Origin: Nitrospirota bacterium
GTDB lineage: Bacteria; Nitrospinota; Nitrospinia; SZUA-224
NCBI GenBank assembly: GCA_003229375.1
Contig: QIDP01000163.1
Location: 1-35,372 of the forward strand
DNA: 35,372 nucleotides
Direction of reading: 5' to 3'
Under the pieces are notes generated by a model. The model saw only the letters and a list, made by a program, of their open reading frames with translations. It ran no database searches and was not told where the DNA came from. Shown here piece after piece: positions 7,888 through 17,518 of the stretch. The position numbers and the translations under genes were made by a program. Each line of letters begins with the position of its first letter. Position 1 is the stretch's first letter.

Positions 7888-8331
7888 ATGAAAAGAAATA
7901 ATATAGTTGGTGAAAATCTTAGCAAAATAAGGACAAGAAAGGGGCTTACACAGGAAGAAGTTGCTCTTAGAAGTGGCTTAACACAGGGTTATATCAATCA
8001 GCTTGAGAGCGGTAAAAGAATGTTTACACAAAAATCCCTTGAGCAGATAGCAGAGGCATTGAATGTCCCACTCATTGATTTCTTTAAGAAAATGGAGAAA
8101 AAGACTGAGGGGGTTTGTGAAGATGTATCTAAATATAAGAGAAGAGAGTCTCCTTCTAAAAAAGAAATACTTGCCCTCTTAAACGAGCTCCCTCCCCAAC
8201 TCAGAGAGCATTATTTTACCCTCTTGAAGCTCGAAAAGGAGCTATGGAAAAAAAGGAGCTATGGAAAAGGTAATTACAGAGGTAGGCAAGTTTTTTTCAA
8301 AAAAGGGAGGAGTCCCAACCATCCTGCTTAG
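7888..8331 (+). CDS. XRE-family (HTH_3) transcriptional regulator
   Basis: 147 aa. Residues about 8-66 form a helix-turn-helix of the HTH_XRE/Cro-C1 type: LSKIRTRKGLTQEEVALRSG, then LTQGYINQLESGKR and SLEQIAEALNVPLIDFF. The next part, to about residue 120, is a Lys/Glu-rich helical tail (ILALLNELPPQLREHYF). The C-terminus is abnormal. A perfect 17-bp tandem duplication (8234-8267) shifts the frame after residue 121. Without it the protein would stop at 122 aa (ending LEKELWKR); with it, 25 new and basic residues are added. The gene is divergent from the large lipoprotein gene, with operator-like dyads between, so it probably controls that gene and itself. Confidence 0.85.
   Translation: MKRNNIVGENLSKIRTRKGLTQEEVALRSGLTQGYINQLESGKRMFTQKSLEQIAEALNVPLIDFFKKMEKKTEGVCEDVSKYKRRESPSKKEILALLNELPPQLREHYFTLLKLEKELWKKRSYGKGNYRGRQVFFKKGRSPNHPA
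8234..8267. repeat. 17-bp perfect tandem duplication inside the XRE gene
   Basis: The unit AAAAGGAGCTATGGAAA occurs at 8234-8250 and again at 8251-8267 with no differences. Because 17 is not a multiple of three, it changes the reading frame and bypasses a TAA at 8271-8273. Confidence 0.95.
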
Positions 8332-8356
8332 AAATCCAAGATAGGATGATCGGGAC
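8312..8356. terminator. Imperfect hairpin between convergent XRE and sat genes
   Basis: Arms 8312-8325 and 8343-8356 pair at 12 of 14 positions (GTCCC...CATCCT with AGGATG...GGGAC). On the minus strand a CTTTTTT tract follows about nine bases later, so it could end the sat transcript. It overlaps the last codons of the XRE gene. The T-tract distance makes it a weak candidate. Confidence 0.35.
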
Positions 8357-8394
8357 CTAGTGGAAGAAATTTTGAAGTGATTGTATATACTTCT

Positions 8395-9612
8395 TTATGC
8401 TCCTTCTGCGTATTTATGAAGTTTGACCTCAACCTTGTCCTCGAGCTTTGAGTAGAAATCCTGCAATATCGCAAGCACTTCAGGCCGGCTGAAATGATCA
8501 GGGACTTCTGCCCCTTCAGAGAGCATCTTCCTTAACATTGTTCCGCTTAGTATCAACCTGTCATCTTTACCATGCGGGCATGTCTTCATAGAGGCCATGC
8601 CATCGCATTTAAAGCAATAAAATGTCCAGTCAATCTTCAATGGCTGGAGTTCAAGTGAACCTTTTGGAATTTCATTAAATATGTGATGGGCATCAAAAGG
8701 ACCATAGTACTCCCCAACACCGGCATGATCACGTCCTACAAGGAGATGACTGCACCCGAAGTTCTGCCTGAAGACAGCATGGAGGAGTGCCTCACGTGGT
8801 CCTGCATAGCGCATCTCCATAGGATAACCACCCTGGATACATGTATCTTTTACAAAATATTTTTCTACCAGTACATCAATGGCCTGTGTTCTTACGTCAG
8901 CAGGTATATCCCCTGGCTTTAACTTTCCTACTAACTGGTGGATAAACACACCATCGCAGATCTCAATAGCTATCTTTGCCAGGTATTCGTGTGATCTATG
9001 CATAGGGTTTCTCAACTGCAATGCTGCTATTGTACTCCATCCCTTTTCCTCAAACATCTTTCTGCTCTCTGCCGGACGCATATACAGACCTTTGAACTGC
9101 CCGGGATAATAGCTCTCACTGAATACCTTTACAGGCCCGGCAATGTTTATATCTCCCTGTGACATTACCTTTGCAACACCAGGATGCTCTGTGTCATCTG
9201 TTTTAAAAACCTGTTTGCACTCGTGGACCTTATCAATGGTATATTTCTCTTTGACCGTTATACTTCCCATTAGCTCTCCGGTCTCTTCATCAATGAGGGC
9301 TGCTTCTGATCCCTCTTTTAAGCTGTCTGCCTGTTCTTTTGTTGTTGAAAGGGTTATAGGTATTGGCCAGAAGAGACGACCGTTGCTCATTAAATAGTCA
9401 TCGCAAACACCCTTCCAGTCCTCTTTTCCCATAAATCCATCAAGAGGTGTAAATGCCCCGATACCCAGCATAATCAGATCTGATGTTTCTCTCGAAGACA
9501 TCTTGATCCGGGGCAATCCTTTAGCCTTTTCTTTCTCTTTATTAAGCTCTTCACCACTAAGCAATAAAGGCCTTAACTCTCCACCACCATGGGGGGGAAC
9601 TAATCTTGACAT
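8395..9612 (-). CDS. sat: Sulfate adenylyltransferase (dissimilatory ATP sulfurylase)
   Basis: 405 aa, a normal length for homo-oligomeric bacterial Sat, with AAAGGAGGA before the ATG. It catalyses ATP + sulfate to APS + PPi, reversibly. Visible signatures are [11 protein letters not shown] (199-209, the nucleotide-binding QxRNPxHxxHE motif), GRDHAGVG (293-300), and a Cys/His cluster at 333-347 (CFKC...CPH), a zinc site typical of dissimilatory Sat. There is no APS-kinase domain. It is the last gene of the apr-qmo-hppA-adk-sat run, 24 bases after adk, so it is probably co-transcribed. Codons 61-70 are the source of the displaced copy at 592-622. Confidence 0.97.
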   Translation of the reverse strand: MSRLVPPHGGGELRPLLLSGEELNKEKEKAKGLPRIKMSSRETSDLIMLGIGAFTPLDGFMGKEDWKGVCDDYLMSNGRLFWPIPITLSTTKEQADSLKEGSEAALIDEETGELMGSITVKEKYTIDKVHECKQVFKTDDTEHPGVAKVMSQGDINIAGPVKVFSESYYPGQFKGLYMRPAESRKMFEEKGWSTIAALQLRNPMHRSHEYLAKIAIEICDGVFIHQLVGKLKPGDIPADVRTQAIDVLVEKYFVKDTCIQGGYPMEMRYAGPREALLHAVFRQNFGCSHLLVGRDHAGVGEYYGPFDAHHIFNEIPKGSLELQPLKIDWTFYCFKCDGMASMKTCPHGKDDRLILSGTMLRKMLSEGAEVPDHFSRPEVLAILQDFYSKLEDKVEVKLHKYAEGA

Positions 9613-9636
9613 ATCTATTCCTCCTTTATAAATTGT

Positions 9637-10284
9637 TTATTTACTATCCAGCACTTTGCTTATATCAGCAAAGACATCATTGACAGTACCCATACCATCA
9701 ATATTACAGAGCAGATCCTTTTCTGCATAATACTTCTTTAAGGGTTCTGTCTGATCTTCATATACCTTTAAACGATCGCGATGCACCTGCTCTGTGTCAT
9801 CAGAGCGGCCTATTATCTTTCCCTCGCAGTCATCGCATTTACCCTCAACCTTTGGGGGGCTAAAGAATACGTTATAATCCTTTCCGCATTTTTCACAGGA
9901 ACGACGACCTGACAGACGCTTTAAAATAATATCCCTGTCTGCTTCAAGACTGACAACATAATCTATCTTAAGATTCTTCTCTTCCATGACCTTATCAAGG
10001 GTAATGGCCTGAGAGATATTCCGGGGAAAACCATCGAGCATAACCCCTTTTGCATCCCCCACATTCCCTATAGCGTTAACAACGATTCCTACAACAATAT
10101 CATCCGAGACAAGTTCCCCTTTATCCATGGCCTCTTTTGCCTTGAGACCGAGTTCGGTCTGATTTTTAACCTCTGCCCTCAGGGCCTCCCCTGTTGAAAG
10201 ATGAAGAAGATTATATTTATCTCTTAATCTGTTTGCCTGTGTACCTTTACCGACCCCCGGGGGGCCAAAAAGAATGATGTTCAT
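9637..10284 (-). CDS. adk: Adenylate kinase, zinc LID type
   Basis: 215 aa. P-loop GPPGVGKGT (7-15), AMP-binding DGFPRN (84-89), and a long LID domain with four cysteines (C130, C133, C150, C153) that would bind zinc, as in many thermophilic and anaerobic bacteria. It converts ATP + AMP to 2 ADP in the cytoplasm. Its place between hppA and sat makes sense because APS reductase releases AMP, which must be rephosphorylated. Whether this is the cell's only adk cannot be told here; adk is usually in a ribosomal-protein operon with secY, so this position is unusual. Confidence 0.96.
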   Translation of the reverse strand: MNIILFGPPGVGKGTQANRLRDKYNLLHLSTGEALRAEVKNQTELGLKAKEAMDKGELVSDDIVVGIVVNAIGNVGDAKGVMLDGFPRNISQAITLDKVMEEKNLKIDYVVSLEADRDIILKRLSGRRSCEKCGKDYNVFFSPPKVEGKCDDCEGKIIGRSDDTEQVHRDRLKVYEDQTEPLKKYYAEKDLLCNIDGMGTVNDVFADISKVLDSK

Positions 10285-10331
10285 ATTCTGTCCTTTCTTT
10301 CTTATTTACACCCTTAAACTACTGTATATTT

Positions 10332-10457
10332 AAATCCTAAATCCTAAATCCTAATATCTAAAATTCTAAACAAATTATATAGCGAATAGTATTTTAGTCT
10401 TTGATATTTTGGTTTTACTATATACCACCAAATACTAACGACTAAATACTAACGACT
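10332..10457. repeat. Short tandem repeats in the hppA-adk spacer
   Basis: Three 7-base units AAATCCT (10332-10352) and two 14-base units AAATACTAACGACT (10430-10457) lie in an AT-rich 171-base spacer. The second set runs into the hppA stop codon (10456-10458). No hairpin terminator is visible, so readthrough from hppA into adk and sat is possible but not assured. Confidence 0.75.
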
Positions 10458-12534
10458 AAATAAACAGCGGTGCAAGAACCAGTGCGACTACACTCATAAG
10501 CTTGATCAAAATATTGAGTGAGGGTCCTGCTGTATCCTTGAAAGGATCACCCACTGTATCTCCCACTACTGCTGCCCTGTGCGGATCACTCCCTTTTCCA
10601 CCTAAGGCGCCGGCTTCGATATGCTTTTTGGCATTGTCCCATGCACCTCCGGCATTTGACATAAAGATGGCCATAAGAACACCGCATACAGTAACACCGG
10701 CCAAAACTCCTCCGAGCATCTCTTTATCGACGAATCCGAAAACAACCGGTGTCACAATTGCGAGAAGTCCGGGCGCGACCATCTTTTTGATTGCTGCAGC
10801 AGTTGAGATGTCAACGCACCTTGCATAGTCAGGTCTTCCAGTCCCCTTAAGAATTCCCGGTATTTCACGAAACTGCCTTCTTACCTCTTCTATCATATCA
10901 AAGGCCGCCTCACCTACTGCCTTCATGGCAAAAGAAGAGAAGAGAAACGGCATCATCCCTCCAATAAGAAGACCCGCCATAACCATTGGTTTGCTGACAT
11001 CTATAGACTCAATCCCTGCGGTCTGCATAAAGGCCGAGAAGAGGGCAAGCGCGGTCAGGGCGGCTGACCCTATTGCGAACCCTTTTCCAATTGCCGCTGT
11101 TGTATTACCAACTGCATCAAGTTTATCTGTCCGTTTGCGTACCTTAGATTCAAGTCCGGCCATCTCTGCGCATCCACCTGCATTATCTGCAATTGGACCA
11201 TATGCATCTACAGCAAGCTGTATGCCAGTGGTAGCCAGCATGCCAACGGCGGCAATGGCAATACCGTAAAGTCCTGCATACTTATGGGCAACAACTATTG
11301 CAATTGCAAGGACGATCAAGGGCGCTGCTGTGCTTTGCATACCATTGGCCAACCCTGCTATAATATTTGTAGCAGGACCGGTCTTTGAGGCCTCGGCAAT
11401 TTTATGTACCGGTGTCTTTGATTCTGCTGTATAGTACTCTGCCAGCAAGCCAATGGCAACACCAGCAATTAATCCGGTAACTGTAGCCATAAAGATCCCT
11501 GTTCCATCATATGTTATCCCGCCTAAGACAAATGGATCCGGAACTATCTTTTTAATTATGGGATAGGAAGCAATTAGCATGAGGATCGCTGCTCCAAATG
11601 TCCCTATATTAAGTGCTGTCTGTGGGTTGCCCCCCTCTTTGGTTCTTACAAAGAATGTACCTATTATTGAAAAGAGTATACCTACACCTGCAAGAACAAG
11701 GGGTAGTATTACCAGATTTATCCCCGCACCTACAGCCATTGCGCCGAGTACCATGGACCCCACAATCGAGCCCACATAAGACTCAAAGAGATCAGCACCC
11801 ATGCCTGCAACATCCCCCACATTATCCCCCACATTATCTGCAATGGTGGCCGGATTTCTTGGGTCATCTTCCGGGATCCCTGCCTCTATCTTTCCGACAA
11901 GGTCAGCGCCTACATCTGCAGCCTTGGTATAAATACCCCCGCCTACCCTTGCAAAGAGGGCAATGGATGAAGCGCCTAAAGAAAAACCGCTCAAGATCGG
12001 AAGAACTAATCCCCTTAATATACTGACAGTTTCTCCAAAAAGGGTCGTATAAATAAGAAATAAAGAGGTTAGTCCTAATACACCCAGCCCAACAACAGAC
12101 ATCCCCATAACTGCCCCGCCATTAAATGCTACTCCCAGGGCCTGGTTTAATCCCTTTCGTGCTGCATTAGTGGTTCTGTAATTTGCAGCAGTGGCTACCC
12201 GCATGCCAAAAAAGCCGGCTAATCCTGAACAGACTGCCCCAACTACAAAAGAGAGTGCGGTCAGGACCAGGAATTTCTTAAGATGCGTCGGTGCCAGAGG
12301 GTTTTCGATTATGATATTAGCAATAACCAGTAATATGGCGACAATAATAACAAATATACCTAAGACCTTGTATTCTCTCGCAAGGAATGCCATGGCACCC
12401 TCACGAACCGCCTTTCCAATCTCAATCATCTTTTCTGTTCCCTCTTCCTGTCTGTTGACCCAATTGGATCGCCATAGGGCAAACAGAAGAGCCAAAATAC
12501 TGCAAAATATGACAAAAACAAGATAACCGGTCAT
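10456..12534 (-). CDS. hppA: Membrane-bound ion-pumping pyrophosphatase
   Basis: 692 aa with about 16 hydrophobic helices, the normal size for bacterial membrane PPases. It hydrolyses PPi in the cytoplasm and pumps H+ or Na+ outward. Substrate motifs are intact: [11 protein letters not shown] (207-217), [16 protein letters not shown] (233-248), [12 protein letters not shown] (443-454) and [15 protein letters not shown] near the C-terminus. The segment [10 protein letters not shown] (476-485) has Ala at position 480, where potassium-independent enzymes have Lys, so this is the potassium-dependent class. Glu251 in DLFESY sits where the Thermotoga sodium pump has its gate Glu. Placed with sat, it would remove PPi and conserve its energy. 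Confidence 0.96.
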   Translation of the reverse strand: MTGYLVFVIFCSILALLFALWRSNWVNRQEEGTEKMIEIGKAVREGAMAFLAREYKVLGIFVIIVAILLVIANIIIENPLAPTHLKKFLVLTALSFVVGAVCSGLAGFFGMRVATAANYRTTNAARKGLNQALGVAFNGGAVMGMSVVGLGVLGLTSLFLIYTTLFGETVSILRGLVLPILSGFSLGASSIALFARVGGGIYTKAADVGADLVGKIEAGIPEDDPRNPATIADNVGDNVGDVAGMGADLFESYVGSIVGSMVLGAMAVGAGINLVILPLVLAGVGILFSIIGTFFVRTKEGGNPQTALNIGTFGAAILMLIASYPIIKKIVPDPFVLGGITYDGTGIFMATVTGLIAGVAIGLLAEYYTAESKTPVHKIAEASKTGPATNIIAGLANGMQSTAAPLIVLAIAIVVAHKYAGLYGIAIAAVGMLATTGIQLAVDAYGPIADNAGGCAEMAGLESKVRKRTDKLDAVGNTTAAIGKGFAIGSAALTALALFSAFMQTAGIESIDVSKPMVMAGLLIGGMMPFLFSSFAMKAVGEAAFDMIEEVRRQFREIPGILKGTGRPDYARCVDISTAAAIKKMVAPGLLAIVTPVVFGFVDKEMLGGVLAGVTVCGVLMAIFMSNAGGAWDNAKKHIEAGALGGKGSDPHRAAVVGDTVGDPFKDTAGPSLNILIKLMSVVALVLAPLFI

Positions 12535-12574
12535 TTTTTTCCTCCTATTAATTAAAAGTTTACCTTCTTTCCCA

Positions 12575-13687
12575 TTAGTGCTCCCTCCCCGAGTACTTTG
12601 AGTACACCATTGCCACAGTTCTATAAAGCAGGTGGCCCAGTTTAGAATAGGGGAGATAAGCTATAATATAGAAAACCGCTACCAGGTGAATGAAATAGAT
12701 TGGATAAGCCAGAAAGGCAATCCCTGCCAATCTTGTTAGCTCAGCTAGAAATCCTGTTATTACCAATGCAAATATCATCCCTATCAATGTCCAATCATAA
12801 GATGTAGTAGATGTTATATCCTTATTCTTGAGTCTGTTGAGGACGACCAGGGTGATACCAATAAAGAGCGCTATACCACTCACGTTTCCAAGTATCTTTA
12901 CAGGATGTATAAGAGAAAGAGGAGTTTCAACGTGCAAGAAATCTACCAATACAAGGACAATGTTGGTTGTAATAAATAATCCTACAAAACCATAAAATAC
13001 AAGGAGGTGAGCATTATATCTATCTTTGTTTACACCGCAATCTTTAAATTTATTATGCCCGAATATTTCAGTTGCGGTTGAAATAATGCTGGGGAAAAGC
13101 CCCATACTCGGCACCCAGAGATTGGAACTTTTATTCATGTCTTTCCAAAAGTTTAATACCCCTATGCCGGCTGATAGCAAGGCAAACATAGAGACAGCAA
13201 TAAAGAGGGCATCAACATAAAAAAGAGGGAAAAATTTTGAGAACACGATCTCCCCTTCCGGTATGTTGAGGTGTCCAATAGAGGCGAGCAAAATAATCAT
13301 GATAATTATTGGGACAGCTAAAAGATAAGGTAGATTTTTTGCATCACCCAGGAGCTTACCCATAAATTTCGGGAATGCGTACTTTGTGAAACTATATCTT
13401 CTCACAGCAGCCAGGACATCACCTGGCTTTGCCCCTCTTGGACAATGCAAGGAACAATCATTGCACTGATGACACAACCATATATCAGGATTACCTGCAA
13501 GCCTGTCCATTAACCCCCATTGAGCATATATCATCTCTTTCCTTGGAAACGGCCTGGTATCACCGGATAAAGGACATACTACCGAGCATGTTGCGCACTG
13601 AAAACACTTTTTTAGTGTCCCGGCCCCGGAACCGGTTAGTTCTTTGACAGCCTTTAAATCAGGTTCTACCATATATCTGTCTGACAT
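12575..13687 (-). CDS. qmoC: Quinone-interacting membrane-bound oxidoreductase, subunit C
   Basis: 370 aa. The N-terminal third is HdrC-like, with two 4Fe-4S motifs: C28, C31, C34, C38 and C72, C75, C78, C82. From about residue 118 it has about six transmembrane helices resembling the HdrE/NarI cytochrome b subunit, with several membrane His residues for haem. This HdrC-HdrE fusion is diagnostic of QmoC. It anchors the complex and exchanges electrons with menaquinone. GGAGATAT precedes the ATG at 13687. The gene lies 38 bases downstream of qmoB on the same strand. Confidence 0.95.
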   Translation of the reverse strand: MSDRYMVEPDLKAVKELTGSGAGTLKKCFQCATCSVVCPLSGDTRPFPRKEMIYAQWGLMDRLAGNPDIWLCHQCNDCSLHCPRGAKPGDVLAAVRRYSFTKYAFPKFMGKLLGDAKNLPYLLAVPIIIMIILLASIGHLNIPEGEIVFSKFFPLFYVDALFIAVSMFALLSAGIGVLNFWKDMNKSSNLWVPSMGLFPSIISTATEIFGHNKFKDCGVNKDRYNAHLLVFYGFVGLFITTNIVLVLVDFLHVETPLSLIHPVKILGNVSGIALFIGITLVVLNRLKNKDITSTTSYDWTLIGMIFALVITGFLAELTRLAGIAFLAYPIYFIHLVAVFYIIAYLPYSKLGHLLYRTVAMVYSKYSGREH

Positions 13688-13725
13688 ATATCATATCTCC
13701 TAAAAATCATATCAGTTCACAGTTA

Positions 13726-16023
13726 CTAAAAATCTTTAAATGGATTAGGACCTATCTCATCTATCTTTTCCAGAAACTTGTCAAAGATAGCCGGTATCTT
13801 ACTATATTCATCTATTGAGAATTGATGAATCTCGATCCTTTCAGCCTCAAGCTGGAGTTTGTTCAATGTATCCTGGACCTTTCCCAATCTAACCTCTGCC
13901 AATTCACTCCCCTTTATAAAATGGCACTGATAGTCATCACCATGTTTACATCCCATCATGATTAACCCATCTATACCCTTTGACATAGCATCAGCAATCC
14001 ACACCAGATTTGTTGAGCCAAGGCATCTGAGCGGAATAACCCTTATATTCGGATTATAAGTGAGACGTTTGATTCCAACCATATCGATTGCAGGATAGGC
14101 ATCATTCTCACATACCAGGGCTACAATCCTCGGCTTCTCCTCATCCTCTTCAGGAACATCTATAGCCTTAAGCATGGATGAGATTATATCGACACTATAG
14201 TTTTTAAAGGAAACTATCCTTTCCGGACATGCCCCCATACAGACCCCGCATCTTCTGCATCGGGTCGGGTTTGGCTTTGGAGTCCCTTTTTCATCTTCAT
14301 CCAATACACCAAAAGGACATTCTATGGTACATCGTTTACACTGGGTACACCTCTGCAGAAAGAATTCCGGATAGGTCTGATCTCCTGCCCTGGGATGAAC
14401 CGCCTTTCCCTGAGCCGTAAGTTCCATACATTGAATAGCCTTTAATGCTGCTCCTGTTGCATCATCAGCGCTGGCACCCCCATCCATAGGATGTTTCGCA
14501 CAACCCGCAGTATAGATACCCGTCCTGCGTGTCTCATAAGGAAAACAGAGAAAATGAGAGTCCGGGAACCCATACTGTAACTCAGGTATCTCCGGCCCCT
14601 GCCTGTATTGAAGATGGAGTATGTTAGGTACCTTATGAGACTCTATAATCTCCTCTTCTTTTTCAGTCTTGTCCGGGGCAGCTTGATCTGCTGCATCTTT
14701 TTCTGCCATCTCCTTTTTAAATGCCTCAAATTTCTCTTCAGATATCTTGGTATTCGGCTCCAGACCAACTGCCAGAACAACCATATCAGCCTTTAACTTG
14801 ATCTTTTCTCCCAGCAAGGTATCGTCAGCCTCAATAATCAAATTATTTCCAGCCTCTTCCTCTACCCCTGTAATCTCTCCTTTTGTGAAAAATATACCCT
14901 CATCTTCCTGTACCTTCTTGTAAAAGTTTTCATGCTGACCCGGAGATCGTATATCTTTATAAAGGATATATACCTCTGTATCGGGATCCTGCTCTCTGAG
15001 ATATTTTGCCTGTTTTAACGAAGTAAGACAACAAACCGCCGAGCAATATGGTAAATGATTTTCATCCCTTGAACCGGCACACTGAATAAATGCTATTTTC
15101 TTTGCTTCCTTTCCATCCGAGGGGCGTACGATCCTGCCCTTTAACGCCATCTCCTCTATCATAACGCTGGTTACAACGTTGGGGTATTTTCCAAATCCCA
15201 GGTGATCCACCTTTGCAGCATCATAGGGCCTCCATCCTGCGGCCAGGATCACCGAACCCATCCTCATGGTCTCGGAATTACCATTTTGTCTTATAGTGAC
15301 GTCAAACATCCCCGGGGCGCCGGCTATCTTCTCTATCTCTGCCGAGGTAAAGACCTTTATATTTTGATTCTCTTCAACCTCTTTAATCTTCGATTCAATA
15401 CCGGTCTCTTCCATGTCATGATAGGGAGGTCTCTTGGGAAACTGTTTGTAGAGCTTGGCCATAAACCCTCCCAGTTTTGGGGTCTTTTCAACTAAAACAA
15501 CCTGGTACCCGGCCTTTGCCGACTCAAGGGCTGAAGTCATCCCGGTAATTCCGCCTCCGACTACAAGGATAGACTTAGCCATCTCCTCCTTAAAAGGCTC
15601 GGGGAGCTCACTCTTTTGGGCCTTTACAATACCCATCCTTAAGTAATCTTCACCCATCATCTGAATATCTTCATCTACTTGAGCGGTCTCACCTTTTTCA
15701 GAACCCTCTCCATTTTTAGGCTTTTGGCACCATACAACCTGTTCCCTTAAATTGACCCTTTCTGATATTATTGATAAAGGATCAAAATAAAAGACATCAT
15801 AATTTACACGGGGCGAACAGGCAGCTATTATGACTGTATTTACGCCCTCTCCTTCTATATCCTTCTTAATAAGGTCAACCCCTTCTTCACCACACAAAAA
15901 TGAATGGGATTTACAAATCGGGACCTTATATTTCTTGGTGGCTACTGTTGATAGCTTATCTATATCAAGGGATTCTCCTATATCACAACCAGTGCAGATA
16001 TACACCCCAACCTTTTTGTCCAT
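13726..16023 (-). CDS. qmoB: Qmo subunit B, HdrA-like flavoprotein with MvhD domain
   Basis: 765 aa. Residues 1-135 are an HdrA-type N-terminal region (VYICTGCDIGESLD). An FAD-binding fold follows with VVGGGITG at 154-161 and a central CCLTSLKQAKYLREQ segment. Two 4Fe-4S motifs are at C559, C562, C565, C569 and C589, C592, C595, C599. The C-terminal domain (about 630-765, with C638, C667, C692 and C700) is MvhD-like, as in methanogen hydrogenase-heterodisulfide reductase complexes. An acidic/Ala-rich insert at about 430-460 is likely a linker. With QmoA it passes electrons between QmoC and APS reductase. It begins six bases after qmoA ends, indicating tight co-translation. Confidence 0.95.
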   Translation of the reverse strand: MDKKVGVYICTGCDIGESLDIDKLSTVATKKYKVPICKSHSFLCGEEGVDLIKKDIEGEGVNTVIIAACSPRVNYDVFYFDPLSIISERVNLREQVVWCQKPKNGEGSEKGETAQVDEDIQMMGEDYLRMGIVKAQKSELPEPFKEEMAKSILVVGGGITGMTSALESAKAGYQVVLVEKTPKLGGFMAKLYKQFPKRPPYHDMEETGIESKIKEVEENQNIKVFTSAEIEKIAGAPGMFDVTIRQNGNSETMRMGSVILAAGWRPYDAAKVDHLGFGKYPNVVTSVMIEEMALKGRIVRPSDGKEAKKIAFIQCAGSRDENHLPYCSAVCCLTSLKQAKYLREQDPDTEVYILYKDIRSPGQHENFYKKVQEDEGIFFTKGEITGVEEEAGNNLIIEADDTLLGEKIKLKADMVVLAVGLEPNTKISEEKFEAFKKEMAEKDAADQAAPDKTEKEEEIIESHKVPNILHLQYRQGPEIPELQYGFPDSHFLCFPYETRRTGIYTAGCAKHPMDGGASADDATGAALKAIQCMELTAQGKAVHPRAGDQTYPEFFLQRCTQCKRCTIECPFGVLDEDEKGTPKPNPTRCRRCGVCMGACPERIVSFKNYSVDIISSMLKAIDVPEEDEEKPRIVALVCENDAYPAIDMVGIKRLTYNPNIRVIPLRCLGSTNLVWIADAMSKGIDGLIMMGCKHGDDYQCHFIKGSELAEVRLGKVQDTLNKLQLEAERIEIHQFSIDEYSKIPAIFDKFLEKIDEIGPNPFKDF

Positions 16024-16029
16024 ATGGTC

Positions 16030-17283
16030 TTACCTCCTCACACATTGAATAGCCTTAAGGGCCATGCCAGTAGCATCTTGAATTGATGAAGCAACATTCA
16101 CGGGCTTCTTGGCTACTCCGGCAGCATAGATTCCTGCCTTTTGAAGATCGTTAAAGACAAATCCAAATTCATCATAAGTTATATCAGATGGGATCTTTGA
16201 ATCTGCAATTGAAGGAGCCATTCCAGTAGCCAGCACCACCATATTAACCTTTTCCTTGATCTTATTTCCTGAAATTGTATCTTCACCTTCAACAATCAAA
16301 TCATCTGTTGGTTCATACTCTGCAATCTTAGCAATCTTCCCTTTATGAAAGATGATATTTTCATCCTTTTGAACCTGTTGATAAAATGTCTCATACTTTC
16401 CAAGGGCACGCAGATCAATATAGAATATATAGACCTTGGAATCAGGATATTGCTCCCTCACATAAATCGCTTGTTTCAAAGAAGCCAGGCAACATACAGT
16501 TGAGCAGTAAGGCAAATAATTCTCATCTCTGGAACCGGCACATTGGACAAAGGCAATGCTCTCAATCTCTTTTCCGTCAGAGGGACGCACTATTTTGCCC
16601 TTTGTCGGTCCGTTAGAAGCAGCGAGTCTCTCCATCATAACATTCGTTATGACATTTGGCTGCTTATCATATTCAAAGTTTTCAATACTTGCTGCATCGA
16701 ACGGCTTCCAGCCTGTAGCATAAACTATAGAGCCTGCTTTTATATTTCTAGTCTCCGGCTTCATGTCGAGATCAATGGCCTTGTAATCACATACCTCAAC
16801 ACATTTGCCACATTCAGCCCCTTCACAAACATCAGAATCGATCACATATCTCAGAGGAAAGGCCATCTCATGAGGCAGGTAAATCGCCCTGGTTTTATCC
16901 ATTCCATAATTAAATTCATTTGATCTTTCCACAGGACACACATCAACGCACTTGTTACATGAGGTGCATTTCTCATTAACAAGACGGGGACTCAACTTTA
17001 CTGTTACATCATAATCCCCTGCCTGGCCGGATATGTTTTCTATTTCTGCCTGAGTAAGGATTTTAATATTATTATTTTGTTTAATCCGTTTGAAATTGAT
17101 CTCAAGCCCGCATGAAGGTGGACAGAGCTTAGGAAAGTACTTATTCATCTTAGCTACTCTTCCACCCAGATATGGGCTCTTCTCAAGGAGGATTACCTTA
17201 TAACCAACTTCTGCAGCTTCCACAGCAGTAGTTATTCCACTGATTCCCCCTCCAACAACCAAAATGCTTTTTTCTTCTGCCAT
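16030..17283 (-). CDS. qmoA: Qmo subunit A, HdrA-like flavoprotein
   Basis: 417 aa, as usual for QmoA. FAD motif VVGGGISG at about 9-16, an HdrA-type CPPSCG (54-59), and two 4Fe-4S motifs: C106, C109, C112, C116 and C153, C158, C161, C165. The segment FVQCAGSRDENYLPYCS is shared with HdrA and with QmoB downstream, consistent with an old duplication between the two subunits. It is a soluble subunit of the Qmo complex, bound to the inner face of the cytoplasmic membrane. It is the first gene of qmoABC and is separated from aprA by a 235-base spacer carrying a strong terminator, so its expression depends on readthrough or a separate promoter. Confidence 0.95.
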   Translation of the reverse strand: MAEEKSILVVGGGISGITTAVEAAEVGYKVILLEKSPYLGGRVAKMNKYFPKLCPPSCGLEINFKRIKQNNNIKILTQAEIENISGQAGDYDVTVKLSPRLVNEKCTSCNKCVDVCPVERSNEFNYGMDKTRAIYLPHEMAFPLRYVIDSDVCEGAECGKCVEVCDYKAIDLDMKPETRNIKAGSIVYATGWKPFDAASIENFEYDKQPNVITNVMMERLAASNGPTKGKIVRPSDGKEIESIAFVQCAGSRDENYLPYCSTVCCLASLKQAIYVREQYPDSKVYIFYIDLRALGKYETFYQQVQKDENIIFHKGKIAKIAEYEPTDDLIVEGEDTISGNKIKEKVNMVVLATGMAPSIADSKIPSDITYDEFGFVFNDLQKAGIYAAGVAKKPVNVASSIQDATGMALKAIQCVRR

Positions 17284-17410
17284 AAATCTCCCCCCAACTC
17301 AATTTAGTTACTTAGCTATATTAATAATTAAGCTCGCAAGACCAAAATGGACGGACTATTATGATAGCTTATGAATTCAAATTTTGTTTAGTCCTAAATA
17401 ATTTGTTCGA

Positions 17411-17475
17411 GGTTCCTGGAGTTTTTTTAGCCCCCAATCGTGTGATCATTAGGAGCTAAAAAAACTCCAGGCACC
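17411..17475. repeat. Long inverted repeat that includes the aprA terminator T-tract
   Basis: Arms 17411-17431 and 17455-17475 are complementary at 20 of 21 positions, the inner 17 perfectly (CCTGGAGTTTTTTTAGC with its complement), around a 23-base loop. On the minus strand the first arm contains the T-tract of the terminator at 17458-17492, so the transcribed U-run can be duplexed with a downstream A-run. The rest of the aprA-qmoA spacer (17284-17410) is AT-rich with no clear promoter. Confidence 0.85.
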
Positions 17476-17492
17476 GAGCTTTACGGTGCCTG
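17458..17492 (-). terminator. Rho-independent terminator after aprA
   Basis: On the minus strand, a 9-bp stem CAGGCACCG/CGGTGCCTG (17492-17484 with 17476-17468) and a 7-base loop are followed by GAGTTTTTTT. It lies 27 bases past the aprA stop. It should reduce transcription into qmoABC, and so into hppA, adk and sat, relative to aprBA. Confidence 0.85.
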
Positions 17493-17518
17493 AAGATTTA
17501 GAAGGCTTACTTCCACTC

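Noticed and set aside
8261-8344. Short frame MEKVITEVGKFF starting in the second 17-bp unit
   Set aside because: The apparent ribosome-binding site is created by the duplication; the product would be only 27 aa with no support.
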